Shown in pieces: positions 19,248 through 29,980 of a stretch of 64,000 nt of DNA. Position numbers and translations under genes: made by a program. Each line of letters opens with the position of its first letter. The first letter of the stretch is position 1. A model generated the notes under the pieces. The model saw only the letters and a program-made list of their open reading frames with translations. It did no database searches and was not told the DNA's origin. Source of the DNA: Tetrastigma voinierianum (Eukaryota; Streptophyta; Magnoliopsida; Vitales; Vitaceae); NCBI GenBank assembly GCA_016808115.1, contig JAEQBH010000664.1, positions 1-64,000 on the forward strand. The letters run 5' to 3'.

Positions 19248-21267
19248 ATTATATCCTCTGGAAAGCCCCCAGTTCCTGCCATAGTGTAAATCCTATCTCT
19301 TTTATATCAGTTTCTCAAATCTTATTCATTGTTTTTGTGCTAAATCTTTTGTATCCGTCTTAGGCCAATTTTGTTGTTGCACTCTATGGATATGGAAAGG
19401 TTTGTTCATATCTGGCCCTGCAGGTTGTTATTGTTTTCAGTAGTACCCTGGAAAAAGCTTTATTTGGAAATAAGCCACATTTTATCATGCTTTTTTAAGG
19501 TGGTGTTTGTATTTTCAGTGTTTTAAAGACTGGACTGTTGACCGGTGAGCTTTTCCGTCCTGGTTTAATCGGTCAAGTAATTAGTTCAGCCAGCCCAAAC
19601 TGTGACGTTACGCCGATTCGAGTTGTCGGTTTGGTTTTAAAGCGTTGATTTTTATTTGCTTATCTTGAAATATAAGCTTTATTTTTGAATAGTATTTAAT
19701 AGTATTAAGTATTTGGTTTATTTCTAATACTTTAGTTATATTAAGTATTAAGTTTATATTTTATAGGCTAAAAATCACGGTCTTAGCATTTTATTGTATT
19801 AAAAAGTTAGTTTAATTTAATATTTATTTGTATGATGATAATTTAACATTATCATGATAAAATGAAAATATTTATATAATGTTTTTTATACAGCCTGGAT
19901 TCATAGAGTGTTTAAAAGTAATTAGTTTTACAAAAAAACATATTTATCAAAAATAAAAAATAGAAATTATTACAGTAAATAATTTTTAAAAGTATTTTTT
20001 TTATAAATAATTAAGACTGAACTGAAAGCTCAGATGAAAGGCCATCATCGATGTTACGATAAAATAGTATTTTTAAAATAGTGTACTTTTATATTCACTG
20101 TTATTAAATTTTAAAAGTATAAGTTTATTTTCCTACGGTTTCTTAGCCACCAAACGGGCGGTTAAACAGTGATTCAATATGATGGCAATGTGTTATTTTG
20201 TCTATATTTGTTTTTTGTTTTTCAGATTATTCTGTCTATATTTGTTTTTACAGTTTTATTGGTCATGTTTTGTTTCCGGGAAAATTGAGGATAGAAAGGA
20301 GGGAAGATGTTTTATATTTTCTGTTCTTTTTGGTTCCGAACACAACAATTAACAGTGAATAGAAAAAAAGATTTATTTTTTCTGTCCTCAACTTTCTCAA
20401 GTTAGCTGAGTCCGAGAGAGCTTTATTTTTTCATTTTTTCAGTATACTTCTTATTTTCATGCTCTTATTTTAAGATTTTAGAAATCTGATTTTTTTTTTC
20501 TGTATACTTATTATTTTCATTTGTTTTGTCTTTTATACTCAGCCAAAAATTTCAAAAATTCAATATTAAGTCATGAAAAAGTAGAAACGGTCTAAAGTCT
20601 GAAAGCAAATTTACTTTCAATATTTAATTTGTTTGTTTTTTTAACTTATTATTGAATTTTTAAAATTTTTGATTGTATAGAAAAAACAAAAATATTTTGG
20701 TTTTTTCTTAATACGTTTTTTAATGTTTTTCTATTAAGAAAAAGCTAGGTATTATAATATAAAAAAAAATCATATTATTTATTATCAAATCAAAACTCTC
20801 ATAATCCATTTAATGTTAAATAAAATCATGTATATTTTAAAATTTGTATTTAAAATTTATTGTTTCAAAATTTAGATAAAATCAAAAGATTGATTTTTTT
20901 TTAAATAAAAAAATAAAGAGGGCTAAATACCTAACTCTGTAAGCACTATTAAAACAAAAGTTCTATATTTTGTTCTATTCAAAATTAAGTGAAAAAAACA
21001 AAAGAAACGTCCCTCCATCTCTTTTAATTTATGATGTTCGTGATGAATCCGAAATGGTCGGCAAGTACAGTATCATTCAGAGTTTGATGTGGTGTTAACA
21101 TTTTGATTGAGTTTGGTATGGAAAAGGATATTGAGGCTTAGACTAGGAGAAGTATGGCGAAAAAAGTAATGGAAAAATTATTATTAAAATCTTAAACTTT
21201 TTGTGATTTTGTATTTAAATTATGAATAAAAATTTGTTTTTAAATATAACAACTTTCATTATTTTTA
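19248..21267. other. AT-rich intergenic stretch downstream of ARC6
   Basis: The first ~150 bases would be the ARC6 3' UTR. At about 19518-19640, agtgttttaaagactggac...gaccggtgag...cccaaactgtgac resembles the end of a MITE with a tttaaacc-gg start, but I could not find a convincing second end. The remainder is AT-rich with no recognisable gene. Confidence 0.4.
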
Positions 21268-21272
21268 TTTAT

Positions 21273-21995
21273 GATAGGGTTGAAAAATAAGGATTCAAAA
21301 GCACACTTTCGTCGAAGCCCGAAAAGGCGACCACATCAATGCGATACCCTGGCCTCTCGGTACCGGCCCAAAGCGAAGGCCGCCCGCTAGGCCTAAAATA
21401 CGATCTTGGACAAATTAGAAGGTCGAGTAAAGCGAGAGTCAGTTGTGTTTTCTTGCGTGCGAGAAAATAGAATAGCCTGTAAAGACGTCGTCCTGCCGTC
21501 CGTCGAATCTTATCGATAAGGAAAGGAAAATAATAAAAGATCGTAGCCAGGTTGGATCGCCCAATAAGGAAGGAAGATTATCTGGGATAAGCGTTAACTG
21601 CAAATCGAATTTACCAAATCAGATATGGGTAGAAAATCCGACCAATGGGAATGAGTCACAATCACAATCGATTGGTTGACATCTCTGCTAAATACATGGC
21701 CCAGCCTGCATCGAGTGAAAGACACACGCACTCTTGGGCTACCATGCTGTATACGGCGATGCCCTCTAAAGCGGTCTCTCTTTTCTAAGAAGAAATTGAC
21801 TTAGGCATCGGGCGGCCGCAGGCGAAGCCTAGTCGACCTCCTTCTTGCTGTTTTGCGGAGAGGTCTTCGTCAGGGCTGGTCAGCGGTGCGCGATCACCTT
21901 GACCAGACGATCGGACGCTTGCATCGACCTGACAATCGGGTCCGGCCAATGGCCCGACACGCTCGGCCCGACTCAGGTTGAAAAAGGCGTATTGA
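21273..21995 (+). mobile_element. Solo LTR of the Tat family
   Basis: Begins (T)GATAGGGTTGAAAAATAAGG and ends CAGGTTGAAAAAGGCGTATTGA, like the LTR at 7415-8010, with further matches in the middle (gacttaggcatcgggcggccg; gatcgcccaataaggaaggaag). TTTAT flanks both sides (21268-21272 and 21996-22000), a 5-bp target duplication. Length is about 723 bp, so it is longer and more diverged than the LTRs of copies A and B. The 74-codon minus-strand ORF inside is not a gene. Confidence 0.7.
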
Positions 21996-22453
21996 TTTAT
22001 ATATACCAATTTTCATTTTGATTGTAATTCTATCATCAAAACGATATTGTTTTATCGTGCCATATTGGACAAGATAGAGGTTAGAGTCTTGTTAGGAAAT
22101 AAAACCAAAATTTATGAAACTAGGTTTGAAAAATTTTCAGATAAGATTAGTCATTAATTGGCACGAAGAAACTAATAAGGTCAAAACTAATCTAATTCTT
22201 TCAAACTTAAGTGTAATCATAAAAGGAAAAATTTAAACATAATATTCATTTTGAAGATCTAGAAAACTCATACAAAACCATTAACATAGTAGATTTAATA
22301 ATAAATTTCTTAGAAAATTTTAATATAGATATTAATAGAATAAAACGTCTAGAAAACATAGTAGAATTAATAAAATTATAAATCAATTAGAAAAACTTAT
22401 AGAAATTAACAAAGAGCATACAAATTTGTTAAAAGAACTTAATAGATCAGCAT

Positions 22454-22759
22454 ATGAATAGTTTTTCAAAAGATAAATTATATTTTCAAATTATAGAAAA
22501 AGCTAAAAATTTTCATAGTATACCAAAAGGCCTAAGCTCAGAAATCCTTGTAAACAAAACATATTTAATTGTAATAATTAACATAAATCAGAAGCTCGAC
22601 AAACTCCAAGATAAACCCAATAGTTCAAAACCGCAAGATATAGAAGATATCATCAAAGGCATAAGTAATTTAGACTTAGGAAAACCAAAGAAATCAATAG
22701 CTATACCAAAGACTTATACATTTGGAACAAACAAAGATAAACAAAAAAATAATGGATAG
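22454..22759 (+). pseudogene. Caulimovirid small ORF upstream of movement protein
   Basis: 101 codons, rich in K, N and I, ending LDLGKPKKSIAIPKTYTFG and overlapping the start of the next frame. Its place just before the movement protein suggests a small virion-associated or aphid-factor-position protein, but I recognise no family motif. Confidence 0.4.
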
Positions 22760-23590
22760 CCGAAGATCTTTTTCAGGAATTTCTAGAAAAATATTAGAAA
22801 CAGGAGAAACAAGTAATAATAATGATAGATTATTTAGACAAGCTGATAAGTATGGAATAGAAATAGCTGAAATTATAGATCTAGAAATAGAATATGAAAA
22901 TTTTAAAGTAAATGGTTTAAAAAATTTTAAATTAAGTAATATATACAAAAGAAAAATATTAGAAAAATAAATAAATTTATAAAATGTGAAGAAGAAATCA
23001 ATGTTTAAGGAAATGATACAATTATATTGGAATTATTAGGAAAAGGTGTAATAGATAAATTAAGAAAAGTTGAAGTTGATAATATTATAGCTATTAAAGG
23101 ATTAAGAAAGAAAGGTTTAAGAACAAAAACTCTAGTACACATATCTGATGATAGTTGGACAGATATAAGAAAAGCGATGATAGCAAGTATAGAAATAGAT
23201 ATGAATAATAATATAGGAATAGTTTATTATATGCCAGACTTTATGATGAGTTTCAAAGACTTATAACAAGATATTAAAATAGGAATTAACAATAAGTTAA
23301 AGGAAGTAATTTAGTAATCAATATAGGATTTATTGGAAGATGTACAAATTACGTAGATAATAAAGTAAAAATAAAAGTAGAAGATATAGTAAATTTATTA
23401 ACCACCAAAGGGGTAGGAATGGTTAAACCACAAGCAATAAGTACAGAAAACTTAGCAGGATTAGAATGAAATTTAGAAGATTTTAGTAAACAAACAGAAA
23501 TAATTGTACCAAAAAACTCTTTAGTATACCAAAATACTTTAGGAGAAACTAGTATAAGATTTATAGATTATCAAAAAAACGAAGAAGACT
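22722..23590 (+). pseudogene. Caulimovirid movement protein (30K type), broken
   Basis: The frames at 22722-22970, 23027-23266 and about 23300-23590 carry one movement protein, which normally forms tubules that pass virions through plasmodesmata. Recognisable parts are TLVHISDDSWTDIRKAMIAS, GIVYYMPDFMMSF (the D-containing core of 30K proteins), GFIGRCTNYVDNKVKIKVED and SIRFIDYQKNEE. At least two frameshifts and internal stops (near 22968, 23266 and 23467) separate the pieces. Confidence 0.65.
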
Positions 23591-23610
23591 AAGAAGAATT
23601 AACAGAAACG

Positions 23611-23702
23611 ATGATAGAATATATAATTTTAGAAGGGAAATATTATCCAATAAAAAGAAAATTTTACCAAGCAGATGGTTTAATAGTAGATGATGATGAA
23701 TT
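23611..23702 (+). pseudogene. Caulimovirid reading frame truncated by Tat insertion
   Basis: Continues after the movement protein with an acidic segment (ADGLIVDDDELLV) and is cut at 23703-23707 (ACTAG), the left target duplication of copy B. The apparent ORF runs on to 23946 only because it enters the LTR. Confidence 0.6.
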
Positions 23703-23707
23703 ACTAG
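23703..23707. other. Target-site duplication (left) of copy B
   Basis: ACTAG, identical to 46368-46372 at the other end. It shows the two viral pieces were contiguous before insertion. Confidence 0.85.
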
Positions 23708-24315
23708 TGATGATGCTTTCAGCGGGCCCCGAATTTGGAGCGTCTTTGGAATTATTTAGAAATTGGGGTCATTGGTCTACGTTGGGCTCCTCTGCCAAAA
23801 TAGAAAAGAAAAGGATCGGCGAAATTCGCGAATTGCCTCTCCGTCACCTAAGTCGGTTCTTTAGGTGGAAGAGAGATCCCATATGGAATGAAGTTTTATG
23901 CATATGTTTGCGTACCTTTCACCGATGGGTGACCTGGTATTTATAATGGATGATCATGATAACTTCCTAGTTGGATGATGACACAGAATAATATATTTCC
24001 TTGTTGGAGGATGATACGATATTCCTCCCATTGGGTGGGAGATTTTCTTTCCATATCGTAAACTATTAATAAGGGATAATTGATGGGCGATAAAGTAGAA
24101 ATATCCCTACTTTCTTTGATTGGTGGAGATTGTGTGTTTTCCTCTAATACGGATTCCTTGGGCTACTAGACTTTTAAAGGGGTGAGTTGGGCCCTTGTTT
24201 TGGGCCTGCATTTGGGGAATACCATTAAAGGCCTATCACTAGTAATGGGCGCTTTTTATCGCGGCGTTTGGGCACGCATCTTGGGCTGTGGCGGCTTATT
24301 ATTTCAAGCCCATCA
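23708..24315 (-). mobile_element. 3' LTR of Tat copy B
   Basis: 608 bp. The plus-strand sequence from tgatgatgctttcagcggg to cccatca pairs with 45754-46367 and, in reverse, with copy A's LTR. On the minus strand it holds AACTCGCCCC/CACCCC-CTTTAAAAGTC, a possible TATA-like U3 site, and further on gttatcatgatcatccattataaatacc, whose TTATAAATACC is the better TATA candidate. Confidence 0.85.
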
Positions 24316-24429
24316 GTTGCCCCAGTCTTTATTCATGACGTGGCGAAATTTGTATCGCTTCGAATCGAGGTGAGATCTGCAGTGGCTACTCGAGGAAGGG
24401 TTTGATTGGAGCTGTCGTAGATCGGCGTC

Positions 24430-26990
24430 TTGTGATAATGATGGCTTCTCGATTTTCGCGTTTATTTCGGTTGTGGCTCTTAGCTTCCTTAAAAACGTTC
24501 CCGACTGTTTGCACTTTGTTCCCCTGTTCCCGACTGGTGTCCCTCGTCTTGTTTCTGGCCTTGGTACGTCTTTTCTTCCCTTTGTCTTTTTGGTTTCGAA
24601 GTCTTGAGGCTGCAGGCATCTTTCGAGTTGGGGGTTACGCATTTTCTTGATTTCCCTTTTTCTTGTAGCCCTGCGTGCCTGTAAGGTCTGATCGCTCCTC
24701 TTGTTTGCATATAGGGAGTAATCTGTAGAGGTGTTTAGTTCGAGGGGCGGATTTGTGTGAAGGGGTTCGATAGTTTGGCTGTGGTGGTTCATCGGGTTAC
24801 TCCGGGGGAGCCTCCTTTCCCCTTGGATAAGGGCAAGGGCAAAATTAATGAAATTTGGTATCCTAGCGGCTCTGAATATTTGAGGCTTCATACGAATCGG
24901 TAGTGGGCCCGGTCGGGTCGAACGCTTTATACGGTGAGATCTTCTGACCGTATGGGCCTGTTTGGGATCGGGTTTGGTGCCACGGCGTGTTGACCACCTA
25001 CGTCGTCCAAGTGCCCAAGATGGTGTGCTTTTTTGAGGTGGCGTTCTAGAATGGCCTCCGTTTCCCTTTGCATCCTTTTATAAAAAGGGTTTTGTAGCAT
25101 TTCAATTTCTGCCCCTCTCAGCTTTCCCCCAACTTCTAGGGTGTTCTGGTGGGGTTGTTAGTCGTTTTTAGGGACGAGCACAGGTGTTCCCAGTGTGCCT
25201 ATCTTGGACTTCTTCAGTGTAAAGGAGGCCGTTGAAGGCTTTCTTTATATCTCAAAGCGACTCTGAGCTAAGTTGATTATTTCGGACCTTCCATTTTTCG
25301 CTGAAATCTTTGGAAGGAACATTATTTCTTTTTAGTAGCCGTCGTTGGGGTCCTGATCCTTTGATCGAGAAGGGACACACTTGGTGTTCTAGTCTGGGTA
25401 CCCAGGGAACTTCGTGAGCTCTCTTAGCTCTGGTTTGTCTGGTTTCAAGAATTATATGATGTTCGACATTGCTTTGGTCGCAGCGCCCGGGTTCTCGGCA
25501 GATCTGATCCTGGGACGGAGGTAGACGGAAGGCGGTGAAGTGCGGCCGCGAAGCCAATGACTCATTAGGTTGGATGTTCCTGGAGCAAATGCAGTGCGAG
25601 GCTGAGCTCCTTTCCTCCTGAGATCTTCTCCCCTCTCCGCCGTGAGGCCTCCTGTCTCCAGGTCTTCCTCACCTTCTATTTTGGAGCCCCTTATCGCGAA
25701 GCCTACACGGGGAGAGCTTCGGTCCAGCATGGAGGTGTTGGCCAGAAGAAGGGCGTGGCGAAACCTGCGAGCTCGCCGGGCCCCCTGCTCGGGGTAAGAT
25801 CTTAAAGGTGGGAGCCTCTTCCTCGCCTTCGTCCGCTGTAGGGGCTGAAGACTCTTCCAGGAGGGCGGCTGAGCCCTCATTGGAGGTTCTTCCTATTTCG
25901 GTCTGGAGTCCCACGTCACGGGGCGCCATGCCCTCTCCTATAATGTCGGATGAGGTGACGGGGAATCGTGATCGCTGAGGTACACGGGGATGAGGACTTC
26001 TACCTTTCTCATGCGGGCTATTCTTTGGTACGTTGCCATCCTGCGCGACTCGGAGCTTCGGGAAGGTGGATGCCACATGAGTCTGGAGCTGGCTCTTACA
26101 TAGGAACCGCCTCACGTACGATCAAAGTGCTCGTGATCTTTTTCTTTATTGTTTAGTTCTGTTAGGCGACTTTTTGCTTGTTTTTTTGGCGGGTGGCTAC
26201 TTATGTAGAAAGGCTTAGCGAGGAGGGCCCGGCCTTGCAGAGACTCCCTTGAGGCGAGAATCTTACAAGGCTAAGGTTGCTTCACGACCTATGGGAGGGC
26301 TGGTCTTCAAGCCAGGATGGGGACAGGCGAGGGCTCATAAAGCCTGGTGCGACTGGGCGTACTTCGGTGGCGAGCGCGCGGGCCGAGGATAAAGAAAGGA
26401 GGCCGGAAGGACAGGTCGGCCCAAAGATGAGTTCACGGTTGGCGGAGGAAGTTGCGGGCAGGTGAGGTGACTTGTGGGCGAAGATAGGCCTTGGAGAGGC
26501 GCCAGAGGCTTTGGAGCGGGTAGCTCTGTGTGTGTGTATTCCCATTCCTGTTGGAATGCTTGTGAGAACTGGCCGGCTTTGGATGGACCTTGCGAGGCAG
26601 GAGGCTTTGGCTAGTCGAAGGGGCGAAGTGATAGTGGAGCTTAAAGACGAGGCCTACACCTAATGGGCTTCCGGGTGGCTTGCCTTTCAACGTCGGGCTT
26701 CCCGAGCTTTCCTAGACCTAGAGTTCAACATCCGACTTTGCGACAGGAGGTTGAAGGATCGCAACCAGTGAGTTGATGTAGGTGCAGAGGTGTTTTTCGG
26801 GGCCACGATCGTGCTCAGTGCACAGCGATCCTCGGGTTCCTCAGGGGCTAGCCATACGCCTCGCCTTAGGGGCTCCGCCTTTTGACTCCTCCTTCCCATG
26901 AAGCCGGGGCTCGGCGTCAAAGCGTCCCAAACACTGTAACAGCATCGTATCCTGGCGCGAACTGGGTTTTAACATTCTTGGTCTTGACTC
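24430..26990 (+). pseudogene. Antisense ORF of copy B (plant-transposon-like protein), broken
   Basis: Plus-strand counterpart of the gene at 7300-4720, opposite to gag-pol. Blocks in order: a leader with FSRLFRLWLLASL (24436 on); DKGKGKINEIWYPSGSEYLR (about 24826-24885); the conserved segment FPLHPFIKRVL then SQLSPN (about 25060-25130), like the 'putative plant transposon protein' domain; a Lys/Ser/Pro-rich linker with GKILKVGASS (about 25790-25830); and a C-terminal region predicted to form a coiled coil (ARQEALASRRGEVIVELKDE, 26590-26650), then RASRAFLDLEFNIRLCD. Multiple frame changes leave no long ORF. The protein's function in these elements is unknown. Homology to copy A over 2.5 kb shows it was once a maintained gene. 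Confidence 0.55.
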
Positions 26991-27149
26991 TTTGTTGATA
27001 TACGGGTCATCGATTAATTTCTTCACTCATTTTCTGTTTGTTGATTTAGCACCTTGGTTCCTAGGCCACGAGTCTTCCTTGACGATTCAGCTACGATATG
27101 AACTGCCTGCTCACAGGCGCTGACTACTGGCGGAGTTATGCTCGCAGCA

Positions 27150-28410
27150 CAGTCTTGGGATCACGAGCTTCATGGCTGCATGGCTCTTTGGCCCTTCACT
27201 GAGCTGTTAAGCTGAAAGGCGAGCTCTTGGGCTCTTAGGCCTCGCCCTCTGAGACATTAAGCTGAAAACTAAGCTATTAGGCTCTTGAGGCACTGAACCT
27301 TCCTAATTTGTTAAGCTTGTGGCCAGGCTATTGGGCTCTGGTAGCTAGACCCTCTGAGCGTAAGCTTTGGCTGAGCCTCTTTTTGGGCTCTGGGCTCTGG
27401 AGCGCTAAGACCCTCTTTGTTTGTTAAGCTCTGGTATTTCTTGGGCTCCTGGCGCTCAAGACCCTCTGGTACATTAAGCTCATGGCCCAGGCTCTCTTGG
27501 GCTCTACTGGCGATAAGACCCCAGTTAAGCTGCAGTTGACTCTTAGGCTCACAGGCGCCTAAGACCCTCCCCCGAGCTATTAAGCTCTGCGAGGCCCGAA
27601 TCTTGGGCTTTGGCGCTAAGACCCTCTGGTTGTTAGCTCTCTGGCCCCGAGCCTCTTCCCGGACTCTGGCGGCTAAGACCCTCCTGGCTGTTAAGTTAGC
27701 CGGCGTTTCTGCAGGCTCTGAGGCGCTAAGACCCTCTGGTATTAAGCTCCATGGCCCGAGCCTCTTGGGCTCCTGGAGCTAAGACCCTTTGATGTTAAGC
27801 CTTGAGGGCGAAGCTACTGGGCTCCTAGGCGCTAAGACCCTCTGGGCGATAAGCTCAGCGGTAATTTCTTAGGCTCTTGGTCCTAAGACCCTCTTGTTTG
27901 TTAAGCTCTACAAGCTGAAACCTCTCTTGGGCTCTTGGGCTCCTAAGACCCTCATGACTATTAAGCTCCTGAGGCGAGCTATTGGGCTCTGGCTAAGACC
28001 CTCTGACTATTAAGCTCACTTGAACTTAGCTAAGGCTCTTGGGCGCTAAGACCCTCATATTAAGCTCACAGCGACTCTTGGGCTCCTGGCTAAGACCCTC
28101 TGGTACATTAAGCTGCGCAAGCGAAAGACTACTCTACAGGCGCTAAGACCCTTCTGAGCTGTTAAGCTCCGCAAACTGAGCTATTGGGCTCCTGGGCGCT
28201 AAGACCCTCTTGAGCTGTTAAGCTCTGCAAAATGAGCCTACCCAGGCTCTGGCGCTAAGACTCTTCGAAATTTTGTTAAGCTCATGACCCGAAACTCTTT
28301 TGAGCTCTTAGGCGGCTAGACCACTCTGGTATTAAGCTCTATGACTAATCACCCAGGCTCCTGAGTACTAAGACCCCATTATTTATTAAGCTCACAGCGA
28401 GCTCTTGGGC
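27150..28410 (+). repeat. ~57-bp minisatellite, copy B
   Basis: About 22 degenerate units, roughly AAGACCCTCT-GAGCTGTTAAGCTC-(gcaaactgagctatt)-GGGCTC-TGG-GCT. Unit length varies from about 45 to 60 because of indels. It has the same position and sense, relative to the antisense ORF, as the arrays at 1191-1400 and 3884-4700. No long ORF crosses it. Confidence 0.85.
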
Positions 28411-28507
28411 CCTTTCGTCTTCCTTCCCTTGGAAAAGCGCGCGTGGCTTTAATGTATATCTATGGAGAATTGGGACGGATTGCACGACTTCCCAAGCGTC
28501 TCGACTT

Positions 28508-28519
28508 CCTTATAAATAG
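28508..28519 (+). promoter_or_regulatory. TATA box of the antisense module, copy B
   Basis: CCTTATAAATAG, conserved with the minus-strand CCTTATAAATAAC at 1118-1130 of copy A. It points toward the integrase end of pol and therefore opposes gag-pol transcription. Confidence 0.5.
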
Positions 28520-29150
28520 CAATCCTTCTGTGGTGGTGCTATGCTTCCAACCTTCGTCCTTTCTTTGGTAGAGTCGGAGTCTGCGCATGATGAAGCGTCA
28601 GGGTTTGGTCATCACTGCATGGGGTCTGTCTGGTGATCGTGGGCCGGCGTTTGGTGTCGATGGTGAGGTTGTGTTTTCCATAGTTCTCCTTGTAGGAGTT
28701 GTGTTGTTCCCCCAGGCATGCCCGATGAGTGGAGCGTGCTGGGAGCGTGCCGGAGGCGGTGTGCTTCAAAAAAACTTTTAAATCTGGCTTTCTCGTTTTT
28801 CTTCCTCTTTCTTCTTTCTTTCTCTTTCTTCTTTTGCTTTCTCTTTCTCCTTATCTTTCTCTCCGCTCGCCTCTTTCAGCTCTCTCTTCCTCTCTTTCTT
28901 TTCCTTTCTTGTGGTTTTGCCTTGGTAGGTGTGAAAAACGGTTTTATTGCTTGTAATTTTGAGATACGAAAAGATTTTGTAAACCCTTTGAGGTATTATA
29001 ACCTCCATGTAATGAAATTTTGTATTTAACTGTAGCTCCTTTGAAATAAAGAACAATCTTTGTGAATCACGCGCTTCTTCCACCCAGACCCCTTCGAGCC
29101 GAGCTCTGGCTTTATCATTATAACTTATTGTTTGGCCAATCACCCAACAT
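28520..29150 (+). other. Conserved non-coding tail of the antisense module, copy B
   Basis: Matches the minus strand of 350-1110. It contains a long CT-rich tract (28790-28920) and, after gtattataacctccatgtaatgaaattttgtatttaactg, the poly(A) signal. Small ORFs on both strands across the tract are low-complexity. The TATA and poly(A) signals about 530 bp apart look like an LTR-sized transcription unit, but this block does not occur at the element ends. Confidence 0.5.
29045..29050 (+). terminator. Poly(A) signal of the antisense unit, copy B
   Basis: AATAAA in ttgaaataaagaacaatctttgtg, 535 bp downstream of the TATA box. In copy A the corresponding minus-strand sequence is ACATAAAGAACAATC, one base off the consensus. 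Confidence 0.45.
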
Positions 29151-29269
29151 TAACTTGGCTTAAAAATGGACATAGAGTGTGTGTTATTCAAAATCAAGAC
29201 GTGGATCTTTATTGATGTGCTACATTTCGAGGTCTACTGGGTAGAGCCGAGGTGTCTGTGCCTTCCAAG

Positions 29270-29960
29270 AGTAGGTAGGGCTTTTCCTTCTCCGCTTTGG
29301 AGTCTATGGGGCCTGTGTCGAATTATGATACGATGTAGGCCCTTCCCAATTAGGTCCTAGCTTCCCATGTGCGGGTCCTCACAAGTGTAGTTTTAGACCA
29401 GTCGCCTCGCTTTGTAACTCCCGGGCTTGACCCCTGGGTCATATCTCGCTGTTCTCGTGATAGTCCCCATACGCTTTAGGACCCGCTTCACGTTTTTTCT
29501 TCTGTGAGATCCAGTTTAGGCGAAGGACCTCCTCGTTTTTTCGATGTTTGCTAGTTCAATCCTTGTGATTTACCCCGACTGGAACGAATCTATCATTTGG
29601 TACAAAGGCCGTAGGAACGGGGTTTCCCGAAGGTTTACTCTCAGAGTTCTTCAGATGCCCCATAATACCCCTGGGAGGTACTCTACCCATTTTCCTTTAG
29701 GTCTTTCTCGCTTTGGTTTTCAAGTGCCGCTTTAGAGTCCTTATAGTGACTTCGCTTCCCATCGACTGCGGATGAGTCAGACGAGTAGTTCTTGATTTCG
29801 AAACAGTGTAAATCCCCGAACTTAGATTGCCTTTCCGAATTGTTTCCCATTATCTAATACGAGGGACCTCGGGATCCCGAACCTGCATATTATGGAACGC
29901 CGACTAAGTCGCGCACCTCTGCCTCGTGATCGCTAAGGGTTCTGGTCGACCCATTCGTGG
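29270..29960 (-). pseudogene. Integrase C-terminal part, copy B
   Basis: On the minus strand this follows the solo LTR and reads in pieces: RLTHPQSMGSEVT and LKRHLKTK (the YPQTNGQ.EVTN region that follows the catalytic core, about 29780-29700); LPRGIMGHLKNSESKPSGNP-like (the TP.G.TPF region); then HGKLGPNWEGP at about 29370-29335, the conserved integrase tail. Several stops and shifts. It ends toward 29270, where the antisense module begins on the other strand. Confidence 0.65.
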
Positions 29961-29980
29961 GTCAGCCTCCGTGAGACCCC

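Larger units (their letters stand above)
22040..23702 (+). pseudogene. Endogenous caulimovirid, segment 1 (upstream ORF and movement protein)
   Basis: Plus-strand, strongly A-rich coding sequence unlike its neighbours. It is the 5' part of an integrated plant pararetrovirus (Caulimoviridae). It holds a short ORF at 22454-22759 and then the movement-protein region; between 22100 and 22450 only stop-ridden frames remain. It ends at the ACTAG duplication where Tat copy B was inserted, and the viral frame picks up again at 46373. Many stops and shifts make it non-functional. The virus genus is uncertain; the order movement protein, coat protein, polymerase would suit solendo- or florendovirus-like members. 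Confidence 0.7.

Noticed and set aside
19518..20170. MITE with a GTGTTTTAAA...CCGG start
   Set aside because: Only one end is convincing; no matching inverted end or target duplication could be fixed by eye.
23611..23946. 111-codon ORF taken as one viral protein
   Set aside because: After 23707 the frame is in the LTR of copy B; only the first ~30 codons are viral.
27150..28410. Possible CRISPR array
   Set aside because: Units are degenerate, of variable length, have no conserved repeat/unique spacer alternation, and belong to a plant retrotransposon.
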